Positions 6,240 to 14,674 of a stretch of DNA of 25,428 nucleotides are shown here, piece after piece; positions within the stretch are counted from its first letter, which is position 1, and each line of letters opens with the position of its first letter. The stretch lies in the NCBI GenBank assembly GCA_002470275.1, contig DKNY01000012.1:14208-39635 (forward strand). Reading direction: 5' to 3'. Origin of the DNA: Gammaproteobacteria bacterium UBA7376. Lineage in GTDB: Bacteria > Pseudomonadota > Gammaproteobacteria > Pseudomonadales > Azotimanducaceae. The notes under the pieces were generated by a model. That model had not been told where the DNA came from. It saw only the letters and a list, made by a program, of their open reading frames with translations, and made no database searches. Made by a program: the position numbers and the translations under genes.

Positions 6240-8556
6240 CAGCTTTTTTCGCTCTTTGAAGACAATGAAACACCTGCTCGGCAGTTGCGGGCACGGCCAG
6301 AGGCGGTAGCGTGCGGTAGTCCGTCAGGCTAGCGCACGCATCCCTGAGAGCGCACCAGACGGAGATCGCGAGCATGAAAGGCGGCTCCCCAACGGCCTTG
6401 GAACGATGAACCGTCGGCTCCAAATTTTCTGAATCGAAAAAGCCAACCCTAAAGTCCTTGGGCACATCATGGGCTGTGGGTATTTTATAGTTTGACGGTG
6501 CGTTAGACATAATTTTTCCGCTGTCGTCCCAGGACAACTCCTCGGTGGTCAACCAGCCCATCCCCTGGACAAATCCGCCCTCAATTTGGCCCATATCAAT
6601 CCCCGACGCCAGGGAATTACCCACATCATGCAAAATGTCCGTGCGCAGGACATGGTACTGACCCGTCTGCGTATCGACTTCCACCTCGGATACTGCGGCG
6701 CCATTAGCGAAATAATAAAAGGGCCGCCCTTCGCCAACGTCCTTGTCCATACCGATGTCCGGAGTGCTGTAGAAACCCGTCGCAGAAAGATGGACGCGCC
6801 CGACATAGGCTTCACTAACAAGCTCACCAAGGGGCAGGCTTTTCAGCAACGTCCCCTGGTCATCGTAAAAGCATGCCTCGCCCTGCGCAAAGGACGCCTT
6901 CACGCTTACCCCAAGCTGCTCACTAACAAAGGCTTGAAGCCTTTCCTTGAGCGTTTCACACGCAGTCAGGGCCGCCATGCCGTTCAAATCTGCCCCGGAA
7001 GACGCCGCCGTCGGTGACGCATTGGGGATCTTATCTGTCCGCGTCGCGGCATTCAGAACGCAGCTAACGGGCACGCCGAAGGCGCGCGCAACGATAGCGC
7101 GCACCTTTGTGTAGAGCCCCTGCCCCATTTCTGTCCCGCCATGGGCAACTTCAATGCTGCCGTCCGTATAGAGATGGACCAGCGCGGACGCTTGATTCAG
7201 ATGTTTTAGGGTAAAGGAAATGCCAAACTTTACTGGGTTAAGGCTGATTCCCTTTCGCCAACGGGGGTTGCCCTGATTGTGTTTCTTGATGGCCGCGCGA
7301 CGCGCCCAATACTCAGAGCCGCTGACCAAGTCCTCCACCAGAGGGCCGATACAGAGTTGCTTCACCTGCTGTTTATAGGGCGTTAGGTCGTGCCCCTCGC
7401 GATAAAAGTTTCTTTGTCGAACCACCAGCGGTTCTTCACCTAACCGATAGGCGAGGTCATCCATGGCCGCTTCCATGGCGAGCATTCCTTGGGGGCCGCC
7501 AAAGCCACGAAATGCCGTGTTGGAGACGGTATTTGTCTTCATCCTTAAGCCGGTAATGCGAGCGCGAGGAATGAAGTATGCGTTATCTGCGTGCAGCATC
7601 GCTCGATCAACAATGCCGTCTGACAAATCTGGTGAAAAGCCGCACTTGGCTGCCAAATGAAAATCTGCGGCCTGTAACACGCCATCCTCGTCGGCACCCA
7701 GCCTGATCCCAGCCGAGAAGTCGTGGCGCTTGCCTGTTTGCACCATATCCTCTTTGCGAGCGTATCGATATTTCACTGCCCGCCCTAGACGCTGAGCGAA
7801 CAGCGCACACAGCGCGGCCAGGGGGGCGGCCTGAGTCTCCTTGCCGCCAAAGGCTCCACCCATACGGCGACACTCAACGCTCACTCGATGCATGGGTTGG
7901 TTAAGGACCTCGGCAATGATCTTCTGCACCTCAGCCAAATGCTGGGATGAGGTCATAATGGAAATGCCGTCGTCTCGAGGCATGGCAAAAGCCGCCTGAG
8001 GTTCTAAGTAGAAGTGCTCTTGACCCCTGATATACAGCTGGGAGTGCGACGCCACCGGCGCCGCGGATAAATGGTCCTGGATGGACGCATCGCCCCACAC
8101 TCGCCCTGGCGTCACAAAGGCTTCCTCCTCCAGCGCCTGCTCTATCTCCAGGGTCGGCTCGAGCGCGTGATAGTCCACCTGGGCTCTTTGCACGGCCACT
8201 CGCGCCAACTCCTTGGTGCGCGCGGCCACAGCAAAGATAGGTTGTCCGATATATTCCACCAAATCATCCGCTAACAGCGGTTCTCCCGGTAGCACGGCAC
8301 CCACCTCGTTCACACCGGGAATGTCCGCTGCGGTCAGCACATCAACAACGCCCTCGCTGGACCAAACGTCCGTCAGAGTGATTTTTTCCAGCCGCCCCTT
8401 CGCACACGACGATACGCCGACGGCTACATGCAGCGCATTTTCTGGCAGAGGAATGTCGTCAACATACAGCGCTCTCCCGGTCACGTGGGCCACAGCAGAC
8501 TCATGAACGTCAGGGGCGCTGGTCTGATTGTTCGAGCTGCCGTGCTTTTTATTCAT
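6226..8556 (-). CDS. xdhB: Xanthine dehydrogenase, molybdopterin-binding large subunit
   Basis: This 776-residue subunit carries the molybdenum site that oxidises hypoxanthine and xanthine to urate. Motifs seen are GGAFGGKE at 233-240, NTAFRGFGGPQG at 346-357, GGTEMGQGLYTK, and KAVGEPPF near 720-727. By recalled alignment with the bovine enzyme, E240, R318 (in IVDRAML) and E724 correspond to E802, R880 and the catalytic E1261, so substrate-orienting and catalytic residues are all kept. Length fits the two-subunit bacterial XdhAB type. The ATG at 8556 overlaps the xdhA stop by 8 nt. The subunit is cytoplasmic. Confidence 0.95.
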   Translation of the reverse strand: MNKKHGSSNNQTSAPDVHESAVAHVTGRALYVDDIPLPENALHVAVGVSSCAKGRLEKITLTDVWSSEGVVDVLTAADIPGVNEVGAVLPGEPLLADDLVEYIGQPIFAVAARTKELARVAVQRAQVDYHALEPTLEIEQALEEEAFVTPGRVWGDASIQDHLSAAPVASHSQLYIRGQEHFYLEPQAAFAMPRDDGISIMTSSQHLAEVQKIIAEVLNQPMHRVSVECRRMGGAFGGKETQAAPLAALCALFAQRLGRAVKYRYARKEDMVQTGKRHDFSAGIRLGADEDGVLQAADFHLAAKCGFSPDLSDGIVDRAMLHADNAYFIPRARITGLRMKTNTVSNTAFRGFGGPQGMLAMEAAMDDLAYRLGEEPLVVRQRNFYREGHDLTPYKQQVKQLCIGPLVEDLVSGSEYWARRAAIKKHNQGNPRWRKGISLNPVKFGISFTLKHLNQASALVHLYTDGSIEVAHGGTEMGQGLYTKVRAIVARAFGVPVSCVLNAATRTDKIPNASPTAASSGADLNGMAALTACETLKERLQAFVSEQLGVSVKASFAQGEACFYDDQGTLLKSLPLGELVSEAYVGRVHLSATGFYSTPDIGMDKDVGEGRPFYYFANGAAVSEVEVDTQTGQYHVLRTDILHDVGNSLASGIDMGQIEGGFVQGMGWLTTEELSWDDSGKIMSNAPSNYKIPTAHDVPKDFRVGFFDSENLEPTVHRSKAVGEPPFMLAISVWCALRDACASLTDYRTLPPLAVPATAEQVFHCLQRAKKADVSN

Positions 8557-9994
8557 TCAACAACGTTGTCCTGATCAATTGATAGACCATGGCAGAGCGG
8601 TATTCCGAGGAGGCGCGCACATCAGAAATTGGCGATAGAGATGAGCGAATTAGGTTCTTCACGCCAGCCCAGTCTAAGGACTCAATCCTTTGTCCCTGTA
8701 AAAAATCTTCTAGCTCAAAGAAGCGAATTGGCGTTTCTGCCATACCGCCCAGGGCAATTCTCAAGCCGGATATTTTTAACCCGTCGAGGTGTAAATTTAG
8801 CGCAAGGAAGACCGAGGAAATATCGTCCTCAAAACGCTTTGTCACTTTGTGCACCTGGACGGCGCGCCAATCTGCGGGCAACTCGAACTCTATGGACGCA
8901 AGATATTCATCTGCCCCAAGGCAGGTTTTTCGGTAGCCCGTAAAGAAGTCACGTATTGAAATGGTTCTTCGCCCTTTGAGGCTGGCAGCCACCAATTCCG
9001 CGTCTAGCGCCAACAACAGCGGAGACCAATCACCCACCGGCGATGCGCTACAGAGGTTCCCCCCGAGGGTCGCGCGATTGCGGACCTGCTTTGATCCAAA
9101 GCGATGCAGGAAGGCGCTGATATGGGCACACGCTGACGGGTCTTGGTCAAAATACTCAAGCAGCTGGGTTTGCGTGGTCGCTGAACCGATAGCGAGCCTC
9201 CCGTGGGATTCGTCTATCTGCGTTAGGCTCTTGATTTTGGATAGGTCTATAACCTGATCGAATGAGCGTAAGTTTTGAGTCACCTCTAACCAGGCATCCG
9301 TCCCGCCGGCCAGCAGCAGACGCGACCTGCCGGGCAGGGGATTGGCTAAGGCTTGGGCGAGTTCAAGCTCAGTATCGGGCGCCAAGTAGTTTTGCTCACC
9401 ACGCTCTTCCTTCAGCCCGCTCAGAAGGCCCGCCCTGACGTCATCAGTGGGCACGAACTGCTTAGGATTAGCCCTCGCACAGGCATCCATGCCCGCCTTT
9501 ACAATCGGTCTATAACCCGTACACCGGCACAGATTGCCGCTGATGGCCGAGACAACATCGGCATAACCACACTGACTTGAAACATCGGGCTTTAAGCTGT
9601 GATCCACCAGTGCCATCACAAAACCCGGCGTACAAAATCCACACTGACTGCCATGACAGTCCACCATGGCCTGCTGCACAGGATGCAGCGTCTCCCCAAT
9701 GGCTAACCCTTCGACGCTGATCACCTGCTTGCCATTCAATACACCCGCCGGGGCGATGCAGGAATTGATGGCATAGTAGCTCGGATCATCGCCTTCCAAG
9801 TCAGAAAGGATGACGGTGCACGCGCCGCAGTCGCCAGAACCACACCCCTCCTTGGTACCCCGCAGGTTTAAATGATCTCTTAAGAAGTAAAGCACCGAAG
9901 TGTTGACGTCGACCTGATCAACCTGAACTAACGAATCGTTCACGACGCATGAAATTGAGATATCGCTTTCCTGTAACGGGGGCCCTTGTTTCAT
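8549..9994 (-). CDS. xdhA: Xanthine dehydrogenase, FeS/FAD small subunit
   Basis: This 481-residue subunit passes electrons from the molybdenum site through two 2Fe-2S clusters to FAD and NAD. Cysteines of the plant-ferredoxin-type cluster are C51, C56, C59 and C79. Those of the second cluster are C118 and C121 (QCGFCTPG) and C156 and C158 (NLCRCTG). The FAD domain begins near residue 225 with LLLAGGTDAWLEV and contains NRATLGGNLCSASPVGD at 306-322. A CO-dehydrogenase-type C-terminal flavoprotein domain follows. It is the first gene of the minus-strand operon, with an ATG at 9994, and is divergent from the 8-oxoguanine deaminase gene. Confidence 0.95.
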   Translation of the reverse strand: MKQGPPLQESDISISCVVNDSLVQVDQVDVNTSVLYFLRDHLNLRGTKEGCGSGDCGACTVILSDLEGDDPSYYAINSCIAPAGVLNGKQVISVEGLAIGETLHPVQQAMVDCHGSQCGFCTPGFVMALVDHSLKPDVSSQCGYADVVSAISGNLCRCTGYRPIVKAGMDACARANPKQFVPTDDVRAGLLSGLKEERGEQNYLAPDTELELAQALANPLPGRSRLLLAGGTDAWLEVTQNLRSFDQVIDLSKIKSLTQIDESHGRLAIGSATTQTQLLEYFDQDPSACAHISAFLHRFGSKQVRNRATLGGNLCSASPVGDWSPLLLALDAELVAASLKGRRTISIRDFFTGYRKTCLGADEYLASIEFELPADWRAVQVHKVTKRFEDDISSVFLALNLHLDGLKISGLRIALGGMAETPIRFFELEDFLQGQRIESLDWAGVKNLIRSSLSPISDVRASSEYRSAMVYQLIRTTLLNE

Positions 9995-10083
9995 GTTTTC
10001 CGAGCGCTCACTGCTGGAGATGACCTATCCGGTATCTTTGAATAATTCTTCGACTGTACCGCCTTGTGGGAGGCAGGTTCATG

Positions 10084-10103
10084 TGGTCGTTGATCGGCGA
10101 CCA
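10084..10103. promoter_or_regulatory. Inverted repeat in the xdhA / 8-oxoguanine deaminase divergent gap
   Basis: TGGTCG-N8-CGACCA has perfect 6-bp arms, about 90 nt from each gene. A possible rightward promoter overlaps it: TTGATC at 10090-10095 and TGTACT at 10114-10119, 18 nt apart, each matching four of six consensus bases. A repressor bound here would cover the -35 region. The promoter match is weak and the site is only suggestive. Confidence 0.25.
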
Positions 10104-10180
10104 GGCGCTTCAGTGTACTCCTGAAAAAGCGCAATATGCTACAATTCCGGCCGGTATCGCGCCAGAAACTAGGACCTAAG

Positions 10181-11599
10181 TTGACGGAAACCTCGCCTCC
10201 CGCGCCCGATAGAGTGGTGCTTGTTAAAAACCCCAAAGCCGTTTTTGGCACCCTAACGCCGTCACAAAACCCAGACGACCCTGCGCCCTATGATGCATCG
10301 ATAAGCGGGATCGTTTTAAAGGGAAATCGAGTGGACGATCTTCTCAGAGGCGAGGAGGTCTATGAGGGAAACATCCATCAAACGGTGGATGCTACGGACC
10401 TCGTTGTGCTGCCTGGCCTAATCAACACCCATCATCACTTCTACCAAAATCTAACCCGGAATCTCGATTCCGCCGTTGGTAAGGCGCTTTTTCCGTGGCT
10501 TCGCACCCTGTATCCCATCTGGGCTGAGCTCACGCCTCAAGATATTGAGATCGCAGCCAGCACGGCGATTGCGGAATTATTGTTATCCGGCTGCACCACG
10601 ACGACTGATCACCATTATGTCTTTAACACAGCTTGTCAGCACGCCATCGACCTAGAAATTCAGATTGCAGAGCAACTGGGCATTCGCATGGTGGCAACCA
10701 GGGGGTCCATGAGCCTGGGAGAGAGCGCCGGCGGTCTCCCGCCAGATGCCCTGGTTGAAGCGGACGCCAGAATTCTCGCTGAATCGGAAAGGCTTATTTC
10801 TCGATGGCACGATCCGAATCCGTTGGCCATGGTGCAGGTCGCCCTGGCGCCCTGCTCGCCTTTCTCCGTCTCTCGAGCCCTCATGCTCGACACCCAGCGT
10901 TTGGCCGAGCAACACAAGGTCCTGCTGCATACCCACCTAGCCGAGACTGAGGATGAAACCCAATTTTGTCTGGACCAATACGGCTGCCGGCCAATTGAAT
11001 TTTTAGACCAGTGCGGTTGGCTCCATAAGCGCGCTTGGTTCGCCCATGGCATACATTTTGATCGCCAAGAAATTGAGCTGTTGGGCAGGCAGGGGTGTGG
11101 CGTTACCCACTGCCCGAATTCCAATATGATTCTTGGCTCAGGCATCTGCCCCACAGACCAGTTGCTGCAGGCCGGCGTAAAGGTAGCGCTTGGCGTGGAC
11201 GGATCAGCCTCTAACAACCACTCCAACCTGGTTCAAGAAATTAGGCAGGCCTATCTCCTTCAGCGTCTGAGTGGTTCGGCACTGACCCACTTTGACGCGC
11301 TTAAGCTGGCAACCTCTGGCGGTGCCTCGGTGTTAGACCGCCCGGAATTGGGCCACCTCAGGCCAGGCGCTGCCGCTGACCTTGCGCTCTTCAAAGTGGA
11401 CGACCTGAGATTTTTGGGCAGCCAGGATCCGATTACCGCCCTAGTCACCAGTGGCGCCCATGCCGCTCATCACGTGATGGTGAACGGACAATGGCGCGTT
11501 AAAGGCGGTGAAATCCTCGGCCTTGATCTTCAAAAACTCAAGCGGACCCACCGCGAGCGCAGCGAAAGCCTGTGGGCCAGAGCGGGCCTGAGTGCATAA
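10181..11599 (+). CDS. 8-oxoguanine deaminase-type amidohydrolase
   Basis: This 472-residue amidohydrolase most resembles the Pseudomonas 8-oxoguanine deaminases, which turn 8-oxoguanine directly into urate. Features are VLVKNPKAVFG near the N-terminus, LPGLINTHHHFYQNLTR (H84 and H86 as metal ligands), GCTTTTDHHYVF, TRGSMSLGESAGGLPP and VALAPCSPFSVS. These are followed by LLHTHLAETEDE, AHGIHFD and the LGVDGSASNNHSN aspartate motif. The related AtzB-type hydroxyatrazine hydrolases share many of these. A TTG at 10181 is preferred because AGGA lies six bases upstream; an ATG at 10136 would add 15 residues without a ribosome site. About ten extra residues (TPSQNPDDPAPY) interrupt the N-terminal beta domain. 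Its product enters the same urate pathway. Confidence 0.85.
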   Translation: MTETSPPAPDRVVLVKNPKAVFGTLTPSQNPDDPAPYDASISGIVLKGNRVDDLLRGEEVYEGNIHQTVDATDLVVLPGLINTHHHFYQNLTRNLDSAVGKALFPWLRTLYPIWAELTPQDIEIAASTAIAELLLSGCTTTTDHHYVFNTACQHAIDLEIQIAEQLGIRMVATRGSMSLGESAGGLPPDALVEADARILAESERLISRWHDPNPLAMVQVALAPCSPFSVSRALMLDTQRLAEQHKVLLHTHLAETEDETQFCLDQYGCRPIEFLDQCGWLHKRAWFAHGIHFDRQEIELLGRQGCGVTHCPNSNMILGSGICPTDQLLQAGVKVALGVDGSASNNHSNLVQEIRQAYLLQRLSGSALTHFDALKLATSGGASVLDRPELGHLRPGAAADLALFKVDDLRFLGSQDPITALVTSGAHAAHHVMVNGQWRVKGGEILGLDLQKLKRTHRERSESLWARAGLSA

Positions 11600-11634
11600 A
11601 AACCCTGGGCGCTAGGCCAGCGCAAACTTCAGGG
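11598..11634 (-). terminator. Rho-independent terminator for the NCS2 permease gene
   Basis: Read on the minus strand, outer arms CCCTG and CAGGG (11630-11634 and 11603-11607) enclose a GCGCT-GGCCT-AGCGC hairpin (11609-11623). A run of five T follows at 11602-11598. The structure overlaps the permease stop codon, and its T tract lies in the stop region of the convergent deaminase gene. No T run follows in the plus direction, so it should stop only leftward transcription. Confidence 0.5.
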
Positions 11635-12910
11635 CAAAAATAACTGCGGTCACGTGAACGGCAACGGGCGTTTCCCGCCACCTGCCGGACAGGGCCTTGA
11701 TGGCCGCATAGGCAATGAATCCAATGCCGATGCCGTCGGCGATTGAAAAGGCCAGCGGCATAGCGATGGCCGTGATCGCCGCTGGCGCAGCCTCAGTGAT
11801 ATCCGTCCACTGAACCTGGGCAAGGCTGCTCACCATGGTTGTTGCAACAAAAAGCAGCGCGGCGGCTGTCGCATACGCTGGCACGCTCTCTGCCAGCGGG
11901 GCGAAGAACAGACAGACCAGAAAAAACAGACCGATCACAATGGCGGTCAGCCCGGTGCGGCCGCCAGCCTCAACTCCGGCGGCACTCTCAATGTAGCTGG
12001 TTATGGACGAGGTGCCCAGCGCTGCACCTGCGACCGTCGCGCTGGAGTCCGCGAAGAGCGCGCCCCGGAGACGCGGCAGCTTTCCGTCCTCATTGATTAG
12101 CCCACCTCGAGTGGCTACGCCCACCAGCGTCCCCGCTGTATCAAAGACGTCGACCAGAAGCAGGGTTAGTACGACGCTCACCATGGACAGCTGCAGCGCA
12201 GCGACGATATCCATCTCCAGAAAAACTGGCGTTATATCTGGGGGCACTGCGGCAATGCCTCGAAATTCCGCTGCACCGGTGAGCCAACCGAGAATAGCTG
12301 TCACAAAAATGCCAATCACCACGGCACCCCTAACCTGCCTGCTGGCCAGGGCAGCGATTAGAAAGAACCCCAACAAAGCCATTAACGGTCCAAAGTCGGT
12401 CACGGCGCCCAGACTCACTAGGGTCGCACCGTTATCCGCAACAATCCCCGCATTGCGCATCGCGATGAAGGCCAGGAAAAAACCGATTCCGGCGGAGATA
12501 CCGAGTTTCAAATTTCGCGGAATAGAGTTCACCAACCACTCGCGCAACGGCGTGATGCTCAGCAGAACGAAAATTAACCCGGAAATAAAAACGGCCCCCA
12601 GCGCGGTTTGCCATGGATGCCCCATCCCTAAAACGATCCCGTAAGTAAAGATGGCATTTTGGCCAACCCCCGGTGCTAGTCCGATTGGGAAGTTGCCCAC
12701 CAGGCCCATGACCAGGCTTCCTATTGCGGCCGCCAGACAGGTTGCGACGAATACCGCGCCGAAATCCATTCCGGTTTGAGACAGCATGGACGGGTTTAAC
12801 ACCGTGATGTAGACCATGGCGAGAAAGGTGGTGAACCCGGCCATGGCCTCGGTGGTCACGGTGGTGTTGTTTTCATCTAGCTTAAAATATTTGTTCAGTG
12901 TGTCGCGCAT
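11612..12910 (-). CDS. AzgA-type NCS2 purine permease (adenine/guanine/hypoxanthine)
   Basis: This 432-residue polytopic inner-membrane protein has about a dozen hydrophobic segments. It begins MRDTLNKYFKLDENNTTVTTEAMAGFTTFLAMVYI, the typical AzgA-subgroup opening (leader NTTVTTEAMAGFTTF). Other subgroup marks are LAPGVGQNAIFTY, LLLVDVFDTAGTLVGVA and GTSSITSYIESAAGVEAG. AzgA/GhxP/PbuG proteins are proton symporters for adenine, guanine or hypoxanthine, so this is likely the base importer supplying guanine deaminase and XdhAB. It is the last gene of a three-gene minus-strand unit, 88 nt after the amidase stop, and is followed by a terminator hairpin. The exact substrate cannot be read from sequence. 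Confidence 0.88.
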   Translation of the reverse strand: MRDTLNKYFKLDENNTTVTTEAMAGFTTFLAMVYITVLNPSMLSQTGMDFGAVFVATCLAAAIGSLVMGLVGNFPIGLAPGVGQNAIFTYGIVLGMGHPWQTALGAVFISGLIFVLLSITPLREWLVNSIPRNLKLGISAGIGFFLAFIAMRNAGIVADNGATLVSLGAVTDFGPLMALLGFFLIAALASRQVRGAVVIGIFVTAILGWLTGAAEFRGIAAVPPDITPVFLEMDIVAALQLSMVSVVLTLLLVDVFDTAGTLVGVATRGGLINEDGKLPRLRGALFADSSATVAGAALGTSSITSYIESAAGVEAGGRTGLTAIVIGLFFLVCLFFAPLAESVPAYATAAALLFVATTMVSSLAQVQWTDITEAAPAAITAIAMPLAFSIADGIGIGFIAYAAIKALSGRWRETPVAVHVTAVIFALKFALA

Positions 12911-12998
12911 AGCTCTCTTTTGTTGTTATCAGCCTGATTCATTCCTTGGGTGGCGCGCACGAGGCTGGCTCGGTGACCACGGGTATTTTCTTCGGGCC

Positions 12999-14396
12999 TC
13001 ACGGATTGTCCAGGGGGAGCGCCCGTTCTACCACCGCGCCGAGGCGCATTAGCGTCCGGGTAACGTGAAAGCACAAGTCTTCTCTCCACGGAGCAGCAAT
13101 CACCTGGATGCCGATAGGAAGCCCCGACTCCACATTCACCGGCGCGGACAGAACCGGCAGCCCGATGCAGGAAAGGGGCTGGGTGAAGATACCCAAATTC
13201 GCACGAACATTCACTTCAGCACCAGCAAGCTGCATTGTCCGCTGACCAATATTGGGCGCCGAGGTTGGCGTTGCCGGCGCGATCAATACATCAAAGTCTT
13301 TAAACAGGCTTGCCGCCTGCTGGGCAAACAGCGCGCGCACCCTTTGTGCCTGTATGTACCAAGCGGCGGGCAGCAAGCTGCCCGCGATAAATCTATCTCG
13401 GGTGTCGGGATCAAAGGCGTCAGCATCCTCTAACAGCCGATCTCTGTGGAAGTTCGCACCTTCTACATTGGTGATTAAGAACGCTGCACTCCTCGCCGCC
13501 TCGGCCAGGGGAAGCGAGCAGCCGGTGACTGAAGATGCTGAGTTCCCCAGCGCGCTGGCCACGATCTCAAGAGCACGCTTAGCGGCCTGCATCTCTTCCA
13601 CGTCGAAAAAATCGCCCAACAGGCCCACCCGCACCGGACGATCGTCGGACCCAGCGGATACTTCGATATTTTCCACAGGCCGGTCAACGCAGACATGGTC
13701 CGTAGCCGAATATCCCTGAATACCGTTATAGGCCAGAGCCAGATCGTCCAAGCCTCGAGCGATAGGGCCAACATGGTCAAGACTATCGCTGAAGGGGAAG
13801 ACTCCGGTTCTGGGTATCCGCCCAAAGGTCGGCTTTAAGCCGAAGACGCCGCACAGAGAACTTGGAACGCGAATACTGCCGTTGGTGTCCGTACCCAACG
13901 TGAGCGGGACCATCCCCGCCGCCGCCGCAGCGCCGCTTCCTGAAGAGGACCCTCCGGCCATGCGGTCCAAGGCCCAGGGGTTTCTGCAGGGTCCGTCGTG
14001 TACATTCTCGCCACTGAAGTCATAGGCGTACTCACCCATGTTCAGCGCCCCCACCAAAATCGCACCTCTGGCCTCGAGCCGCTGGATAACCAAGGCGTCT
14101 TGCGTCGCCGGTGGGTTAGCTCGATTTATTTTACTGCCCGCCACCGTGGTGATCCCGCTGATGTCAAAAAGATTTTTGACAGCGAAGGGTACGCCAGCCA
14201 GGTCTAGGGGCTTTGAGCCCCTCTCGCGCTGATCTAGAGACTCAGCTCGTAGCCTGGCTCGTTCCTGCAACACTTCGGTGAAGGCGTTCACTGCCGGATT
14301 GCGGCGTTCAATGAACGTCATCGTCTTAGCAACGACCTCGGTGGCGCTGATCTCTCCCGCATTCACTAATCGGGCAATGGTGGTCGCCGCGTTAAT
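12999..14396 (-). CDS. AtzE-family amidase (1-carboxybiuret hydrolase-like), probable ATT start
   Basis: This is an amidase-signature enzyme with the Ser-cisSer-Lys triad. Numbered from the GTG at 14366, these are K64 (PFAVKNLFD), S140 in AGGSSSGSG and S164 in DTNGSIRVPSS. The segments GSKINRANPPA, CRNPWALDRM, GLKPTFGRIPR and GIQVIAAPWRE are characteristic of the AtzE branch, which acts on 1-carboxybiuret in cyanurate degradation. The first GTG lacks a ribosome site and cuts off the expected N-terminus. An ATT at 14396 has CGGAG eight bases upstream and yields an 11-residue lead matching the recalled AtzE N-terminus, so I place the start there. It lies five bases after the AtzG-like gene, the usual partner. 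The substrate here is unknown; a ureido or amide product of purine breakdown is possible. Confidence 0.85.
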   Translation of the reverse strand: MNAATTIARLVNAGEISATEVVAKTMTFIERRNPAVNAFTEVLQERARLRAESLDQRERGSKPLDLAGVPFAVKNLFDISGITTVAGSKINRANPPATQDALVIQRLEARGAILVGALNMGEYAYDFSGENVHDGPCRNPWALDRMAGGSSSGSGAAAAAGMVPLTLGTDTNGSIRVPSSLCGVFGLKPTFGRIPRTGVFPFSDSLDHVGPIARGLDDLALAYNGIQGYSATDHVCVDRPVENIEVSAGSDDRPVRVGLLGDFFDVEEMQAAKRALEIVASALGNSASSVTGCSLPLAEAARSAAFLITNVEGANFHRDRLLEDADAFDPDTRDRFIAGSLLPAAWYIQAQRVRALFAQQAASLFKDFDVLIAPATPTSAPNIGQRTMQLAGAEVNVRANLGIFTQPLSCIGLPVLSAPVNVESGLPIGIQVIAAPWREDLCFHVTRTLMRLGAVVERALPLDNP

Positions 14397-14401
14397 ATTC
14401 G

Positions 14402-14674
14402 CTACTCCGATGGCTGGGGCTTTTGCGTTTCATGGGAGGGCGTAGGCGATATGTCCGTTGGGGAAAATATCGGTGCCATTTCAAATTCATTAGGGTCCAA
14501 GTCCACAGAAAAAACAGCCAGCGCCATTTTTTTTGCCACGGCTAGGTTGGCCACTACGCCGCTGAGCTGATGATCTTTGATGTCCATCCCCATGAATCCA
14601 CTGACGTCCTTGGCATAGGTCGCAGGCTCAAAGGCCCTCACTGCCTGAATCGCATTTTTCCGTGTCGGTGCCAA
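14402..14674 (-). CDS. AtzG-like small subunit (DUF4089)
   Basis: This 90-residue protein matches DUF4089/AtzG-type subunits, which are GatC-like and stabilise AtzE amidases. It has a helical core with an FMGMDIKDHQLSGVVANL segment (residues 27-44) and AKKMALAVFSVDL, then the EMAPIFSP motif near 65-72. The last 18 residues are a Pro/Ser/Thr-rich tail. The start is a TTG at 14674 with AGAGGG eight bases upstream; no closer ATG gives a full-length domain. It is the first gene of the AtzG-AtzE-permease unit. The pairing with AtzE is seen directly here; complex formation is inferred from the family. Confidence 0.75.
   Translation of the reverse strand: MAPTRKNAIQAVRAFEPATYAKDVSGFMGMDIKDHQLSGVVANLAVAKKMALAVFSVDLDPNEFEMAPIFSPTDISPTPSHETQKPQPSE

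Noticed and set aside
9991..10251. Minus-strand 86-codon frame ending at the xdhA start
   Set aside because: It lies mostly opposite the deaminase N-terminus and the promoter gap, has no recognisable family, and would displace the xdhA promoter.
10181..11599. AtzB-type hydroxyatrazine hydrolase as the main call
   Set aside because: Motifs are shared with 8-oxoguanine deaminases, and the surrounding urate pathway makes the purine substrate more likely; no other triazine gene is present.
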